Shown piece by piece: positions 26,164 to 35,378 of a stretch of 64,000 bases of DNA. Position numbers and translations under genes: made by a program. How positions within the stretch are numbered: position 1 is the first letter of the stretch; the number at the start of each line of letters is the position of its first letter. The notes beneath the pieces are model-generated. The model saw only the letters and a list, made by a program, of their open reading frames with translations. It did not search any database and was not told where the DNA came from. The stretch comes from JAXMBN01 sp046349875 (GTDB taxonomy: Bacteria; Planctomycetota; Planctomycetia; Pirellulales; Pirellulaceae): NCBI GenBank assembly GCA_046349875.1, contig JAXMBN010000025.1, positions 27,557 through 91,556 of the forward strand, in the 5' to 3' direction.

Positions 26164-28233
26164 CTACTTGCCCATTTGATCGGCAAGCCCCGGTGCTCCA
26201 TAAATGGTGCGAAGGGCTTCCAGTACAGCCGCGATATGGACACCGACGGCTCGCGATACTTTATCGGTGTAGTAGTAGTCCGCCGTGAGGCTTTCGATAT
26301 TTCCATCGAAAATAATCCCGACCATATCGCCATCGCGATCTAGAATCGGTGATCCAGAATTACCACCGATGATATCGGCCGTGCAAACAAAGTTGAAAGG
26401 TGTGGAACCTTTCATTTTGTCTTTGGCCGCATGCCAACTCTTGGGCAGGATCCATGGGTCGGCTGCACCGTGGTTCTTTTCGTGATCGAAAGCACCCGCC
26501 ATCGAAGTGTGGGCTGGGACCGTCTTGCCATCGACTTCATAACCTTTCACCGTTCCAAATGCGAGACGTAGAGTGAACGTTGCATCGGGATAAACCTTGT
26601 CACCTTCGATTGCAAATTTGGCTTCGGCAATTTTTGCGTAGGCCTGACGTTCGAGTTCTTCCAGCTCATCATTGATCGTTCGCAAGCGACGGTATTCATC
26701 TTCCATATTGCGAGCGAGAACAATCAGAGGATCATTGGATTTGGCAATGGCTGCTAATCCACCTTCGGCGAGCTGCTTGCGAACGGCTACATCGATCAGT
26801 TTCGTGCCGCTAACAAGCTCGTTGGCTCGATCGCGCGGAGACTTGCCTTGAAGTACCACTTTGACAAGCGGATGGTCCCCGCCGCGTCGTTCAACGAAGT
26901 AAGCGATTTCGTCAGCCAGCATCACGCGTTCAAGGTCATCATACAACGGTGCTGGAGAAAACAGTTCCTGCGTTAGAGACTCACGGTTGGAATCGCGGAA
27001 TTCGCGAAGCCGTTCGGAACTTGGCTTCTTATCTTCGGAAGCCATGTGGACGAGCGTTTCGGCAATGCCAAAGAGCTTTGTTCGGAACGAACCGGCGAGT
27101 CCTAAGTTTTCCTTGCGTCGCTCTTGAATCTTCGCGACTTCAGCCCAGGCTTTTGCCAACGGGGCGAGCTTCGGATCGGCTTCCAAACGATCGATCATCG
27201 AGCGATCATAGGCAACCTTCGAATCGATGAATGCAGGATCGAGCAATCCACCCTGCATGCCGGTGTAAGCTTTTCGCGAATTCTGAATGCCGAACAAATC
27301 ATCGCGAGAGCGACGTTGTTGCTCGGGGCCTCCGAAGGCATATTGCTGCAAAAGATTTTCTTTACGACGAAGAAGATCCAACGTTCGCGGCATGCGATAG
27401 TCACGTTGAAACTTAAGAGCGTCCGAAGTGTAAATACGACGCGTGGTCCCTGGATTGCCGGAAACGAAAATAAGATCGTTCTCCATGGCGCCCGTCGGGT
27501 CCATCTTCAAATAGTGCTCGATTTTTGCAGGCTTGCCGTTCTCATAGACGCGGAACAAGGTCACGTCCAAGCAATAGCGAGGATATTCAAAGTTATCCGC
27601 ATCGCCACCAAAGAAAGCCGAATTGGCTTCCGGAGCCCAAACCAATCGGACGTCCGTATATTTCTTGTAGCGATAGAGATGGTACTTACCACCACCGAAC
27701 AAAGTTACGACGTCGCTTCGCAGTCCGGTTTTCTCGAGCGATGCTTTTTCAATTTCGGCCATCTTGGCTTTGCGATTCTTGGCCGCATCCGCAGGACTCA
27801 TGCTCGCTTTGACCACTGAGTTAACCTGATCGGTGACATCTTCGATCGAGACGAGTTGATTGAGCTCGAGGTCAGGTGCAGGGATCTCTTTCTCAAGCGT
27901 TGCCGCATAGAATCCGTTTTCGTTGTAATTGTTCTCTGCGGTGGAGAGTTTATACAACGTGTCGGATGCTACGTGGTGGTTGGTAAGAACAAGCCCATTA
28001 GACGAAACGAAGGATGCCGACCCACCGGAATTGAATCGCACGCTCGATAGCATGAGGTGCTGAATCCACTGCTCCGATGGCTCGAAGTTGTGTTTCGCTT
28101 TGAGTTCGGCTTTGGGAAGTTGATTAAATAGCCACATTCCTTCATCGGCATGGACCATCGATGCGGACGCGGTGAGCGAACCGGCCAAGAGGCCAACCAT
28201 GGTTCGCATCCAACGACGTTTGGATTGATTCAT
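26164..28233 (-). CDS. S46 family dipeptidyl peptidase (DPP7-like)
   Basis: 689 residues with a signal peptide (cleavage near MVHADE). It is a chymotrypsin-fold dipeptidyl peptidase of family S46: His in LTNHHVASD (H87), Asp in GGDADNFEYPR, Ser in GGNSGSPI (S626). After the Ser the block IIFDGNIES carries Gly at the site where DPP11 has the Arg that selects acidic residues, so a DPP7-like preference for hydrophobic P1 residues is expected. It would remove dipeptides from peptides in the periplasm. GGAG lies 8 bases before the start. Single gene with its own terminator. Confidence 0.95.
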   Translation of the reverse strand: MNQSKRRWMRTMVGLLAGSLTASASMVHADEGMWLFNQLPKAELKAKHNFEPSEQWIQHLMLSSVRFNSGGSASFVSSNGLVLTNHHVASDTLYKLSTAENNYNENGFYAATLEKEIPAPDLELNQLVSIEDVTDQVNSVVKASMSPADAAKNRKAKMAEIEKASLEKTGLRSDVVTLFGGGKYHLYRYKKYTDVRLVWAPEANSAFFGGDADNFEYPRYCLDVTLFRVYENGKPAKIEHYLKMDPTGAMENDLIFVSGNPGTTRRIYTSDALKFQRDYRMPRTLDLLRRKENLLQQYAFGGPEQQRRSRDDLFGIQNSRKAYTGMQGGLLDPAFIDSKVAYDRSMIDRLEADPKLAPLAKAWAEVAKIQERRKENLGLAGSFRTKLFGIAETLVHMASEDKKPSSERLREFRDSNRESLTQELFSPAPLYDDLERVMLADEIAYFVERRGGDHPLVKVVLQGKSPRDRANELVSGTKLIDVAVRKQLAEGGLAAIAKSNDPLIVLARNMEDEYRRLRTINDELEELERQAYAKIAEAKFAIEGDKVYPDATFTLRLAFGTVKGYEVDGKTVPAHTSMAGAFDHEKNHGAADPWILPKSWHAAKDKMKGSTPFNFVCTADIIGGNSGSPILDRDGDMVGIIFDGNIESLTADYYYTDKVSRAVGVHIAAVLEALRTIYGAPGLADQMGK

Positions 28234-28304
28234 AAAAGATCTCCGTTAGAAAGAGACGTAAAGGGCAATGGAATAAATAGAGGATTGGAGTTAGCTCTAT
28301 AGTT

Positions 28305-28769
28305 CTAAACGCGAACTTCAAAGGTGCCTTCGATTTCGACGGCGATTCCAGTTGGAAGAGCATTGGTTCCCATGGCGCTGCGCGTGCCAATGCCATGGTC
28401 GGTACCCCAAAGGTCGACGAACAACTGGCTGCAACCATTGACGACCGCAGGTTGCTGCTCGAAGTCGTCCGTGCAACGGACCAATGCGAGAAGTTTGATG
28501 ACCCTCACGACACGGTCCAGGCTCCCTAGACCCGCTTTCAACGTAGCGAGCATGGCTAAACCAACCTGACGCGCAGCGAGTTGACCTTGCTCAAGCGTCA
28601 TGTCATCACCCAAACGACCAACGATGAGCTTTCCGTTGGATTGAAGGGGACCGTGCCCCGATAAGGTTGCCATGTTACCGATGATGAGCATCGGTTTATA
28701 AAGCCCGACCGGCTTCGGCGCCGGCGGTAGTTCCAATCCCAAGGATTGGAGCTTCTGTTCAATCGACAT
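28305..28769 (-). CDS. RidA/YjgF family protein
   Basis: About 154 residues from the ATG at 28769 (MSIEQKLQSLGLEL), which has GAGG 5 bases upstream. The longer YjgF-like subgroup is shown by LELPPAPKPVGLYKP near the start, QVGLAMLATLKAGLGSLDRV in the middle and the C-terminal PTGIAVEIEGTFEV. RidA proteins hydrolyse reactive enamine/imine intermediates. The catalytic Arg of true RidA is not obvious in this subgroup (GIAVEIEG rather than ARxxVxVxxLP), so activity may differ. Confidence 0.9.
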   Translation of the reverse strand: MSIEQKLQSLGLELPPAPKPVGLYKPMLIIGNMATLSGHGPLQSNGKLIVGRLGDDMTLEQGQLAARQVGLAMLATLKAGLGSLDRVVRVIKLLALVRCTDDFEQQPAVVNGCSQLFVDLWGTDHGIGTRSAMGTNALPTGIAVEIEGTFEVRV

Positions 28770-28791
28770 AGAATCCTCAACCATACCAGTA

Positions 28792-28806
28792 CTGGAATCA
28801 TTCCAG
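28792..28806. promoter_or_regulatory. Palindrome upstream of the RidA gene
   Basis: CTGGAATCATTCCAG is a perfect 15-base palindrome with a single central base, 23 bases before the RidA start. It has the size and symmetry of an operator for a dimeric regulator, but nothing else supports that. Confidence 0.3.
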
Positions 28807-28923
28807 GATTAGAAAAACCTATCCCAGAAGAGTCTGTTCTATCGGAAGTTTCTCGCGTCGAAAAGTAGAGGAAGGGGTGGGACGCCGGTTGGTCGGGATT
28901 TTCAGCGGAAACCGTTTGAAGGG

Positions 28924-29745
28924 CTAAGGCGTTTTGGGAATGATCGCGAGCTCGGCCACCACAGGCAGGTGGTCCGATGCAATCCGTTCATCAATCACTT
29001 TCCATGAGCGAACGCGAAATCGGCCAGAAGGTGCGAAGAAAAGATAATCCAATTGACGCTCGGGCTTCGAGACTGGAAAGGTTGGCGACTCGTTGTTCGA
29101 TGAAGCTGCATTTCCAAAGGATTGGCTAAGGACTTGGATTGGATTGCTCGAAGGGACGGCATTCATATCACCTCCCAAGACAATGAGTCGATCACGGTAT
29201 TCGGGCGTCTTTCGAAAGATCTCAACGAGATGCTGCGCTTGTTGAAGACGAAGTTCATTCTGATTGTGATGAAGATGCGTCGTCACGAATACCAAGGGGT
29301 GATCGTTCCATTCCAACGAAATTGCACCGGCGATGCGGCGTTCTCGATCTGGCATTCCAGGCAGCCAGTGCACTTGCAATTCCGGCAATAACTTCTTCGA
29401 CAAAATGGCTTGTCCATAACGCCCACCCTCATAGTCGAGTTGATGAGCAAAGCGGCCATGCATTTTCGTAAGTTCACCTAGAACACTGGTTTGATCGATG
29501 CCACCGGTGCGTTTGGTTTTCTCATCCACTTCTTGCAGAAATACAATATCCGGATCAACCTGACGGATCACTGCGGCTTGCCGTTCAAGATCGACCTTTC
29601 CATCCGACCCCTCTCCATGATGAATGTTGTAGCTCATCACGCGAAGGACCGAGGAGGATTGTCCATGGACGTACGAAACGACGTGAAGGAATGCGATCGA
29701 GATTGCGAAGATGGATCCCACGGTCTTGTTCAGCAAGTCACTCAT
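28924..29745 (-). CDS. Exported endonuclease/exonuclease/phosphatase family protein
   Basis: About 273 residues from the ATG at 29745 (MSDLLNKTVGSIF); the frame is open to 29802 so the start is uncertain. A signal peptide ends near VHGQ. The EEP fold is shown by RVMSYNIHHGEGSDG, IVFLQEVDE (metal-binding Glu), VTTHLHH, GGDMNAVP and a C-terminal SDHLPVVAELA with the catalytic His. Such exported members may be phosphodiesterases, sphingomyelinase-like enzymes or DNases. Substrate unknown. Confidence 0.9.
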   Translation of the reverse strand: MSDLLNKTVGSIFAISIAFLHVVSYVHGQSSSVLRVMSYNIHHGEGSDGKVDLERQAAVIRQVDPDIVFLQEVDEKTKRTGGIDQTSVLGELTKMHGRFAHQLDYEGGRYGQAILSKKLLPELQVHWLPGMPDRERRIAGAISLEWNDHPLVFVTTHLHHNQNELRLQQAQHLVEIFRKTPEYRDRLIVLGGDMNAVPSSNPIQVLSQSFGNAASSNNESPTFPVSKPERQLDYLFFAPSGRFRVRSWKVIDERIASDHLPVVAELAIIPKTP

Positions 29746-29866
29746 CCTCAAATCCACGCAATGTAAAGATTCTATCGAGTCGCTGTTTGTTAAAACGTGC
29801 ACGGTCGAACAGCGGGCGTTCTTCTATGGTATTGCGAGGAAGTGGGATTGCCTACCCAAAAGCAAG

Positions 29867-29893
29867 AAAGGGAACAACTTGGTTGTTCCCTTT
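29867..29893 (-). terminator. Strong hairpin terminator after the pseudopilin-lipoprotein unit
   Basis: AAAGGGAACAAC (29867-29878) and GTTGTTCCCTTT (29882-29893) form a perfect 12-base stem with a 3-base loop, 37 bases after the lipoprotein stop. Read on the minus strand it is followed by CTTGCTTTTGGG, a loose T-rich tail. Confidence 0.75.
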
Positions 29894-29929
29894 CCTGTCG
29901 AACGAATCTGACATGTCGGTATCGACTTG

Positions 29930-30370
29930 CTAACGGAGTTCCAATCGAGGTAGAACATTGTTGCCGGCCAAGATCGTGACTTCTAAATCCGTCGTGTCTT
30001 TGCTCGCGTATTTGAGAGGTAAATCGTTGGGCTTGGCAACGATCGTTCCTTTCGATACCGCCACTTCATTGCGAATGACCGTTATCTTGTATCGTCCCTC
30101 AGGTACTCCATCTCCTTCGCGGTATGTCCAGGCCTGAAAGGTACCATTGCTGGAGGTTCGAGCTTGTGGACGAACGGATTGCGGACATTCGGCATCGATC
30201 GGATGAAGCACAAGCTCTGCATTGGGAACGGGCTTACCCTTGAGCGTTACCTCTCCCTGGGTTGGATAGGGAATCTCCCAGGGGGACTTCTTGGAGCAGC
30301 CACTGGCGATCGAAAGCCCAAGTGCGAGGCCCACTAGCAACAATGGAAAATGGTTGTTTGAACGGTTCAT
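29930..30370 (-). CDS. Small lipoprotein downstream of a DUF1559 gene
   Basis: About 146 residues from the ATG at 30370 (MNRSNNHFPLLLVGLALGL), with GGAGGA just upstream. A lipobox ASGC marks lipidation, then a beta-rich domain of the carboxypeptidase-regulatory-like type (GEVTLKGKPVPNAELVLHP, GTFQAWTYREGDGVPEGRYKITV). Planctomycetes often have this kind of lipoprotein directly after a DUF1559 pseudopilin; here the gap is 68 bases and the direction is the same. Its role in the envelope is unknown. Confidence 0.88.
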   Translation of the reverse strand: MNRSNNHFPLLLVGLALGLSIASGCSKKSPWEIPYPTQGEVTLKGKPVPNAELVLHPIDAECPQSVRPQARTSSNGTFQAWTYREGDGVPEGRYKITVIRNEVAVSKGTIVAKPNDLPLKYASKDTTDLEVTILAGNNVLPRLELR

Positions 30371-30438
30371 CGCGATCCTCCGCGTAGTTTTCATGTCATC
30401 CACCTATCGTGATCCTCAAAATAGACGCATACGTCTTT

Positions 30439-31593
30439 TTAGAACTCGCCAACGGTTTCACCGCCGGATGGAGTTGCTAGAGAAATGAAGGTCTTGAGAT
30501 CGACGCTGTTGCTGATGAATCGTACGGAACCATCACCAAGAGCAAACTGAGCACCACCTGTATGAAACGCATAAGGCGCACCAGTTCCATGCGTTGCAAT
30601 CGGCAGACCAAGAATGGTTTGCGCGATGCCTTGCGATGTATACGTGAGTCCCCGAATGTTGTGGCCATTAGTGTAGTTGAACGAGACGGTTCCACCGAGC
30701 ACTCCGCGAGGATCAGTAGTCGATCCGAAGAGCATCAAATCGCTTGCAGGACGGGACCATCCTCCCGAGTTTAAACGGTTGGTATTGGCAGACGAAGGAT
30801 CGGTATCGGTGAGTGCATTGCCGCTCAGCTTCTTTCCATTCACATAGACGAAAGGTCGCCCTGCAGATTCGGCAATGGCAATGGTGTTGGAGAGACCATC
30901 AGTCACGTTGCTAAAGGTATAGCCGCGGTTCGTTTGCAATCCCGTACTTGGATTGATGGTCGCATTCTTCGGGAAGAAGCCGCGAACGTAGGTGTAAGGT
31001 GCACTCACACCAGCATACACTTCAGCCGGATCCTTGTAGGTTTCCGGAGGAGCGCTGAGCCCCAAGAGTTGTGTGAAAACGCCTGGCGCGATCCCGAAAA
31101 TAGGCGAATAGTCGGTTGTGGCTGCTATGCCCGGCACAAAGGCTGGGTTGCTTCCTGGAGGTGCCGTATCCAAAACTCCTCCTTCTGGATTCGATGGGCA
31201 AATGAAAGTCGGAATACGCGTTTGTGAAAGCGCTACGTTGGAACCTTGATTCCAATTGATGCTCTTGTTGTAGTTGTTATAAACCGTCGAATATTCCAAA
31301 TAGGGAAGCAGATCGGTCAGCACTGAAACACGGCTTTGCTCACCGGATCCGCTCACATTCGATGGTGGTCGCAAACTGGTAGGGACTTGCTTGCGAGCAC
31401 TTTCAAAGTTGTGAACCGCTAGGCCCAACTGCTTGAGGTTGTTCGAGCATTGCATGCGTCGGGCTGCTTCACGAGCCTGCTGAACCGCAGGCAGTAACAG
31501 GCCCACAAGAATGCCGATAATGGCGATCACCACAAGCAACTCTACAAGCGTGAAAGCTCGGCGGCGAATCGATGGTTTGAAGTTAAATTTCAC
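30439..31593 (-). CDS. DUF1559 pseudopilin-like protein
   Basis: About 384 residues from a GTG at 31593 with AAAGGG 7 bases upstream. A class III-type prepilin leader (MKFNFKPSIRRRA) is followed by FTLVELLVVIAIIGILVGLL, so prepilin peptidase would cut before the Phe, with an Ala where Gly is usual. Then come QQAREAARRMQCSNNLKQLG and the large DUF1559 (SBP_bac_10) domain, ending with the family's GGAQFALGDGSVRFIS. Planctomycetes carry dozens of these and their function is not established. A consensus sigma-54 promoter lies about 160 bases upstream. A lipoprotein gene follows. Confidence 0.95.
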   Translation of the reverse strand: MKFNFKPSIRRRAFTLVELLVVIAIIGILVGLLLPAVQQAREAARRMQCSNNLKQLGLAVHNFESARKQVPTSLRPPSNVSGSGEQSRVSVLTDLLPYLEYSTVYNNYNKSINWNQGSNVALSQTRIPTFICPSNPEGGVLDTAPPGSNPAFVPGIAATTDYSPIFGIAPGVFTQLLGLSAPPETYKDPAEVYAGVSAPYTYVRGFFPKNATINPSTGLQTNRGYTFSNVTDGLSNTIAIAESAGRPFVYVNGKKLSGNALTDTDPSSANTNRLNSGGWSRPASDLMLFGSTTDPRGVLGGTVSFNYTNGHNIRGLTYTSQGIAQTILGLPIATHGTGAPYAFHTGGAQFALGDGSVRFISNSVDLKTFISLATPSGGETVGEF

Positions 31594-32091
31594 GACGTAA
31601 CCCTTTCTGAATTTCCAGCGATCGATGGATCTCAAATCTGGCATCCCTGCTCTGTCTCGCCATAAGCGACGCTTGCAGTGGCGATTCGATCGCAACATCT
31701 TCCCTGACGAGTCCCTTCGTATTCACCACGCGAATACGTTCTCATCGAATTGCTTCTTGTGATTTGCAACCGTCGTGCCAAATGCAAGGAATCTACAAAT
31801 CACCATGATTGCATCAAGGAAATCACATATCTTGGGCATCGGTGAAGATTGTTGGTTCGCGAAGCCGTGTTGGATGATGGCTTGCCCGTTGCAGATGCTA
31901 GATATCCGTGATAGATGATGGGCTCTAATTCGTAGCCCAATTAGAAGGCAATGAAAATTGCTGAGTGCAATGGGCTATGCTGGCATTTAGCAGTGAAGGT
32001 GTGCGTAGTCCATGCAAGTGCACTCTGTCATTTGCATTAGAATGAATACGACACTGACGAGTTCGCGTAAAACAAAGACGCTATTAAAGAC
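31594..32091. other. Intergenic stretch with one promoter, no gene
   Basis: About 500 bases between the pseudopilin start and the yezD-like gene end. Apart from the sigma-54 site at 31765-31780 I see no reading frame, stem-loop or repeat that stands out. Confidence 0.6.
31765..31780 (-). promoter_or_regulatory. Consensus sigma-54 promoter for the DUF1559 gene
   Basis: Read on the minus strand the sequence is TGGCACGACGGTTGCA, a full match to TGGCACGNNNNTTGCW. Transcription should start near 31754, giving a leader of about 160 bases before the GTG at 31593. Confidence 0.8.
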
Positions 32092-32295
32092 TTATTCATT
32101 CGAAAGATCATCGCGTTCTGAATCCTTGGTCATCTTCCTACGAATGCGCCGTTTCTCAGTGCGATCGATCTGAACAATCAATCCATCTTGGATCACGATG
32201 TTCACCGTACCGAATTGAATGCCTGAAAGAGCTCGGCGAAGTTCCTGCAGATCAGGGCTATTGTCGGATAGATCCATTCGAGGGGAAAAGGACAT
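32092..32295 (-). CDS. YezD family small protein (DUF2292)
   Basis: About 67 residues from the ATG at 32295 (MSFSPRMDLSDNS). The core LRRALSGIQFGTVNIVIQDG followed by LIVQIDRTEKRRI is the DUF2292 fold. Members are widely found next to sulfate transport and assimilation genes, and here the gene starts 19 bases after the end of cysA as the last cistron of the sulfate operon. Its molecular role is not known. The last 12 residues (KDSERDDLSNE) are a polar tail. Confidence 0.85.
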   Translation of the reverse strand: MSFSPRMDLSDNSPDLQELRRALSGIQFGTVNIVIQDGLIVQIDRTEKRRIRRKMTKDSERDDLSNE

Positions 32296-32314
32296 GAAGA
32301 GTTCGATCCTTCTA

Positions 32315-33385
32315 CTAAATTTGATAGTCGGGTGCGAAAATGCGAGCTTGCTTGGCGCGAAGGTAAACCGTCTCGCCAAGAGTGATCCCCATTTCTTTCA
32401 CGCGTTCGAAAGGCATTTCCACTTGCACTTCGTCCCCCATCGGACTGCCTACCACGACTTTGGCAGTCGAACCGGCCATGTGCAGACGCTTGACCGAACC
32501 GCAAAAGTGTTCGTGAGTTCCTTGGAGTGAAATTTCGAGATCATGCGGACGAACGTAGATCGGTTTTTCATCAGGATTCTTGAAGGTGTCGCGCTGACGA
32601 TTGTGGACTTTCGAAATCACAGGGATTCCATTTTCGACTCGACCGTGAAAAACGTTGACGTTGCCAAGGAAGTCCATCACAAACTCTGATACGGGCGCAT
32701 GAAAAACTTCTTCCGGGGATCCGACTTGTTCGATCTTGGCGCGATTCATCACCACGACACGGTCAGCAACTTCCAGTGCTTCCTCCTGATCATGGGTTAC
32801 GAGAATCGTCGTCATGCGCAGTTCTTCATGCAGTCTTCGAAGCCAATTGCGAAGATCCTGTCGAACTTTGGCATCGAGTGCCCCGAAGGGTTCATCTAAC
32901 AAAAGAATGCGTGGAGTTACGGCAAGCGCCCGAGCCAGTGCGACGCGCTGGCGTTGCCCACCCGACAATTGGTTCGGGTACCGATTTCCAAAACCATCCA
33001 ATTGGATGAGGTGCAATAACTCGCGAACACGTTGATCGATGGCCTGAGAACTTGGACGAGCTTTTCTGGGTTTGACTCGCAGTCCAAAGGCGATGTTTTC
33101 ATAGACCGTCATATGTTTGAAAAGAGCATAATGCTGAAAGACAAATCCAATTTGGCGATCCGCGACATGCTGTGAAGCAACATTGACGCCGTCAAAGAGA
33201 ATCGATGTTTCTGGACGAGCATCGGGGATATCGAGTCCAGCCAGAATTCGAAGAAGTGTGGTCTTGCCAGAGCCGGAAGGTCCGAGCAAAGCAAAGAGTT
33301 CGCCTTCGCGAATATCTAAGCTGACTTGATCGAGCGCCGTATAGTGTCCAAAGGTCTTGGTAACATTCTGTACATGAATCGACAT
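32315..33385 (-). CDS. cysA: Sulfate ABC transporter ATP-binding protein
   Basis: 356 residues from the ATG at 33385 (MSIHVQNVTKTFGHYTAL). Walker A GPSGSGKT, Q-loop in IGFVFQHYALF, signature LSGGQRQRVALARAL, Walker B ILLLDEPFGALD, H-loop VTHDQEEAL, then a TOBE-like C-terminal regulatory domain. It hydrolyses ATP to drive import of sulfate/thiosulfate through CysT-CysW. It is the fourth gene of the operon sbp-cysT-cysW-cysA-yezD; 70 bases separate it from cysW. Confidence 0.96.
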   Translation of the reverse strand: MSIHVQNVTKTFGHYTALDQVSLDIREGELFALLGPSGSGKTTLLRILAGLDIPDARPETSILFDGVNVASQHVADRQIGFVFQHYALFKHMTVYENIAFGLRVKPRKARPSSQAIDQRVRELLHLIQLDGFGNRYPNQLSGGQRQRVALARALAVTPRILLLDEPFGALDAKVRQDLRNWLRRLHEELRMTTILVTHDQEEALEVADRVVVMNRAKIEQVGSPEEVFHAPVSEFVMDFLGNVNVFHGRVENGIPVISKVHNRQRDTFKNPDEKPIYVRPHDLEISLQGTHEHFCGSVKRLHMAGSTAKVVVGSPMGDEVQVEMPFERVKEMGITLGETVYLRAKQARIFAPDYQI

Positions 33386-33455
33386 AATGTATCTCTGCCG
33401 CTTTCGGCTCAAGTTTTGTCTAAAAATGGAAGTAGCTTGTTGTTCGTTCGGGTCT

Positions 33456-34328
33456 TTAGGAATCCAGTGAAGGTGCGAGCGCAGAGCGATGTTCTGCAAT
33501 CACCTTTTGTTCCAACGCCGTTTTGATGGCGAGTGTTATGAGGCCGGTGATGGCAAGGAGCGAAGCCATGGCAAAGGCTGCAGGTACGTTGTATTCGTTG
33601 TAAAGAATTTCGACGTGGAGTGGGACCGTATTGGTCTTTCCGCGGATGTGACCCGAGACCACGGACACGGCCCCAAATTCACCCATCGCTCGAGCATTGC
33701 TAAGAATGACACCGTAGAGCAGTGCCCATTTGATGTTGGGTATTGTGACTCGCCAAAAGGTTTGCCAACCACTAGCTCCTAGCGAAACGGCTGCCTGCTC
33801 TTGATCGGTCCCTTGCTCTTGCATGAGCGGGATCAACTCGCGCGCTACAAAGGGAAAGGTGACAAACAAGGTTGCCAAAATGATGCCAGGTACTGCAAAG
33901 ATGATTTTGATGCCTGAACTTTGAAGCCATGAACCGAGAAACCCATGAACTCCAAAAAGCAAGATGTAAATCAAGCCCGATATCACGGGCGATACGGCAA
34001 AGGGAATATCGATCAATGTCAACAAGAAAGGCTTGCCCCAGAACTCATACTTCGTGATCGCCCAGGCTGATGCAATTCCAAAAACCACATTGAGCGGTAT
34101 GGATATGGCGATGACGAGCAAGGTGAGTCGAATGGCTGACCAGGCAACGGGGTCACGAAGGCATTGCGCATAAGTCACCCATCCATGTCTTAAGGCTTCC
34201 GTAAATATGGCGACCAAAGGCAGAATCAGGAAGAGCCCTAAATACCCAACGGTAATTCCAATCAATACCCAGGGAACCCAGCGTGGGCTACGAGACCGTA
34301 TAGGCTTGGCCATAGTGGATGGTTGCAT
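33456..34328 (-). CDS. cysW: Sulfate ABC transporter permease CysW
   Basis: 290 residues from the ATG at 34328 with GGAG 8 bases upstream. Six membrane helices; the permease EAA loop that docks the ATPase reads EQEQAAVSLGASGWQTFWRVTIPNI (split here only for description: the key residues are the Ala-Ala and the following Gly). IPFAVSPVISGLIYILLFG and MGEFGAVSVVSGHIRGKTNT are typical of CysW. It forms the membrane channel with CysT. The gene starts 17 bases after the cysT stop. Confidence 0.95.
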   Translation of the reverse strand: MQPSTMAKPIRSRSPRWVPWVLIGITVGYLGLFLILPLVAIFTEALRHGWVTYAQCLRDPVAWSAIRLTLLVIAISIPLNVVFGIASAWAITKYEFWGKPFLLTLIDIPFAVSPVISGLIYILLFGVHGFLGSWLQSSGIKIIFAVPGIILATLFVTFPFVARELIPLMQEQGTDQEQAAVSLGASGWQTFWRVTIPNIKWALLYGVILSNARAMGEFGAVSVVSGHIRGKTNTVPLHVEILYNEYNVPAAFAMASLLAITGLITLAIKTALEQKVIAEHRSALAPSLDS

Positions 34329-34345
34329 GATGTACTCCAGTTCCT

Positions 34346-35263
34346 TTAGCGTGTACGACGTACCAACCACCTCTGAAAGGTGTTGATCAGCATCATCAGG
34401 AAGAAGGAAGTCAAAAGCATCACCAAAGCGATCGCGGTTGCACCTATGACGTCGTATTGTTCAAGCTTCGTGACGATGAGTAATGATGTGACCTCGGTCT
34501 TCATCGGCATGTTTCCCGAGATAAATACTACCGATCCGTATTCGCCCAATGATCGAGCGAAAGCCAAGGTGAATCCGGTCAGGATCGAAGGAAAGAGGGA
34601 AGGAAATAGGACTCGCCGAAACACTTGCCAGTCGCTTGCTCCCAAGCAGATGGCCGCCTCCTCTGCTTCGGATTCAAGCTCTTCCATAGCTGGTTGTAAC
34701 GTTCGAACCACGAATGGGAGGCTGATGAAAGATAAAGCGATGCACACGCCGATGGGACTGAATGCACTAGTGATCCCTGCAGGATAAAGAAACTGTCCTA
34801 ACCATCCGTTCTTTGAGTAAATCGCAGTCAAAGCGATTCCAGATACGGCCGTGGGAATCGCAAATGGAAGATCGACCAGGGCATCCAAAATCTTGCGTCC
34901 GGGAAAGCGATAGCGGACTAGACACCAGGCCACAATGAATCCGAAGATCGTATTGATCAACGCTCCTACCAAGGAAGCTCCAAAAGTGAGTCGATATGAC
35001 GCAACGACTCGCGGGTCCAATGCTGCATTCCACAACTCTTGAAACGATCCGGTCGCTGCCTTTCCAAAAAGTGCCGCAATCGGAAGAAGCACGATCAGTC
35101 CGAGGTAAACCAGTGTGTATCCGATCGCTAGGCGAAATCCCGGAATCACACTATAGGAACGCCAACGCCACAGCTTGTGGAGTCGCCGAATTGGAGGTTT
35201 GAAATCCATTCTCTGCGAAGGATCACGAACATGTTCGCTGATGCTTGCCATCGGAGTATTCAT
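34346..35263 (-). CDS. cysT: Sulfate ABC transporter permease CysT
   Basis: 305 residues starting MNTPMASISEHV; a second in-frame Met at 35251 is possible. Six membrane helices, the EAA loop with EEAAICLGASDWQVFRRVL, and the CysT-type blocks DLPFAIPTAVSGIALTAIY and SLGEYGSVVFISGNMPMKTE. Partner of CysW in the sulfate channel. The gap to sbp upstream is 115 bases and holds two copies of a palindromic repeat, which may tune the ratio of binding protein to permease. Confidence 0.95.
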   Translation of the reverse strand: MNTPMASISEHVRDPSQRMDFKPPIRRLHKLWRWRSYSVIPGFRLAIGYTLVYLGLIVLLPIAALFGKAATGSFQELWNAALDPRVVASYRLTFGASLVGALINTIFGFIVAWCLVRYRFPGRKILDALVDLPFAIPTAVSGIALTAIYSKNGWLGQFLYPAGITSAFSPIGVCIALSFISLPFVVRTLQPAMEELESEAEEAAICLGASDWQVFRRVLFPSLFPSILTGFTLAFARSLGEYGSVVFISGNMPMKTEVTSLLIVTKLEQYDVIGATAIALVMLLTSFFLMMLINTFQRWLVRRTR

Positions 35264-35298
35264 GAGTAACGCTTTCCGTCGATGTGCTCGTTTGTTCG

Positions 35299-35360
35299 CG
35301 GTTGGGACAACCGCACGACGTTGATGCTATGTCGGTGTTGGTTGGCGGTTGGGACAACCG
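35299..35360. repeat. Two palindromic repeats between sbp and cysT
   Basis: CGGTTGGGACAACCG occurs at 35299-35313 and 35346-35360 (6-base stem, 3-base loop), both followed by a related tail containing ACGACGTTG or GCGACGTTG. Further copies lie at 40.7 and 54.7 kb. Confidence 0.8.
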
Positions 35361-35378
35361 CGCGACGTTGTTTCCGCT

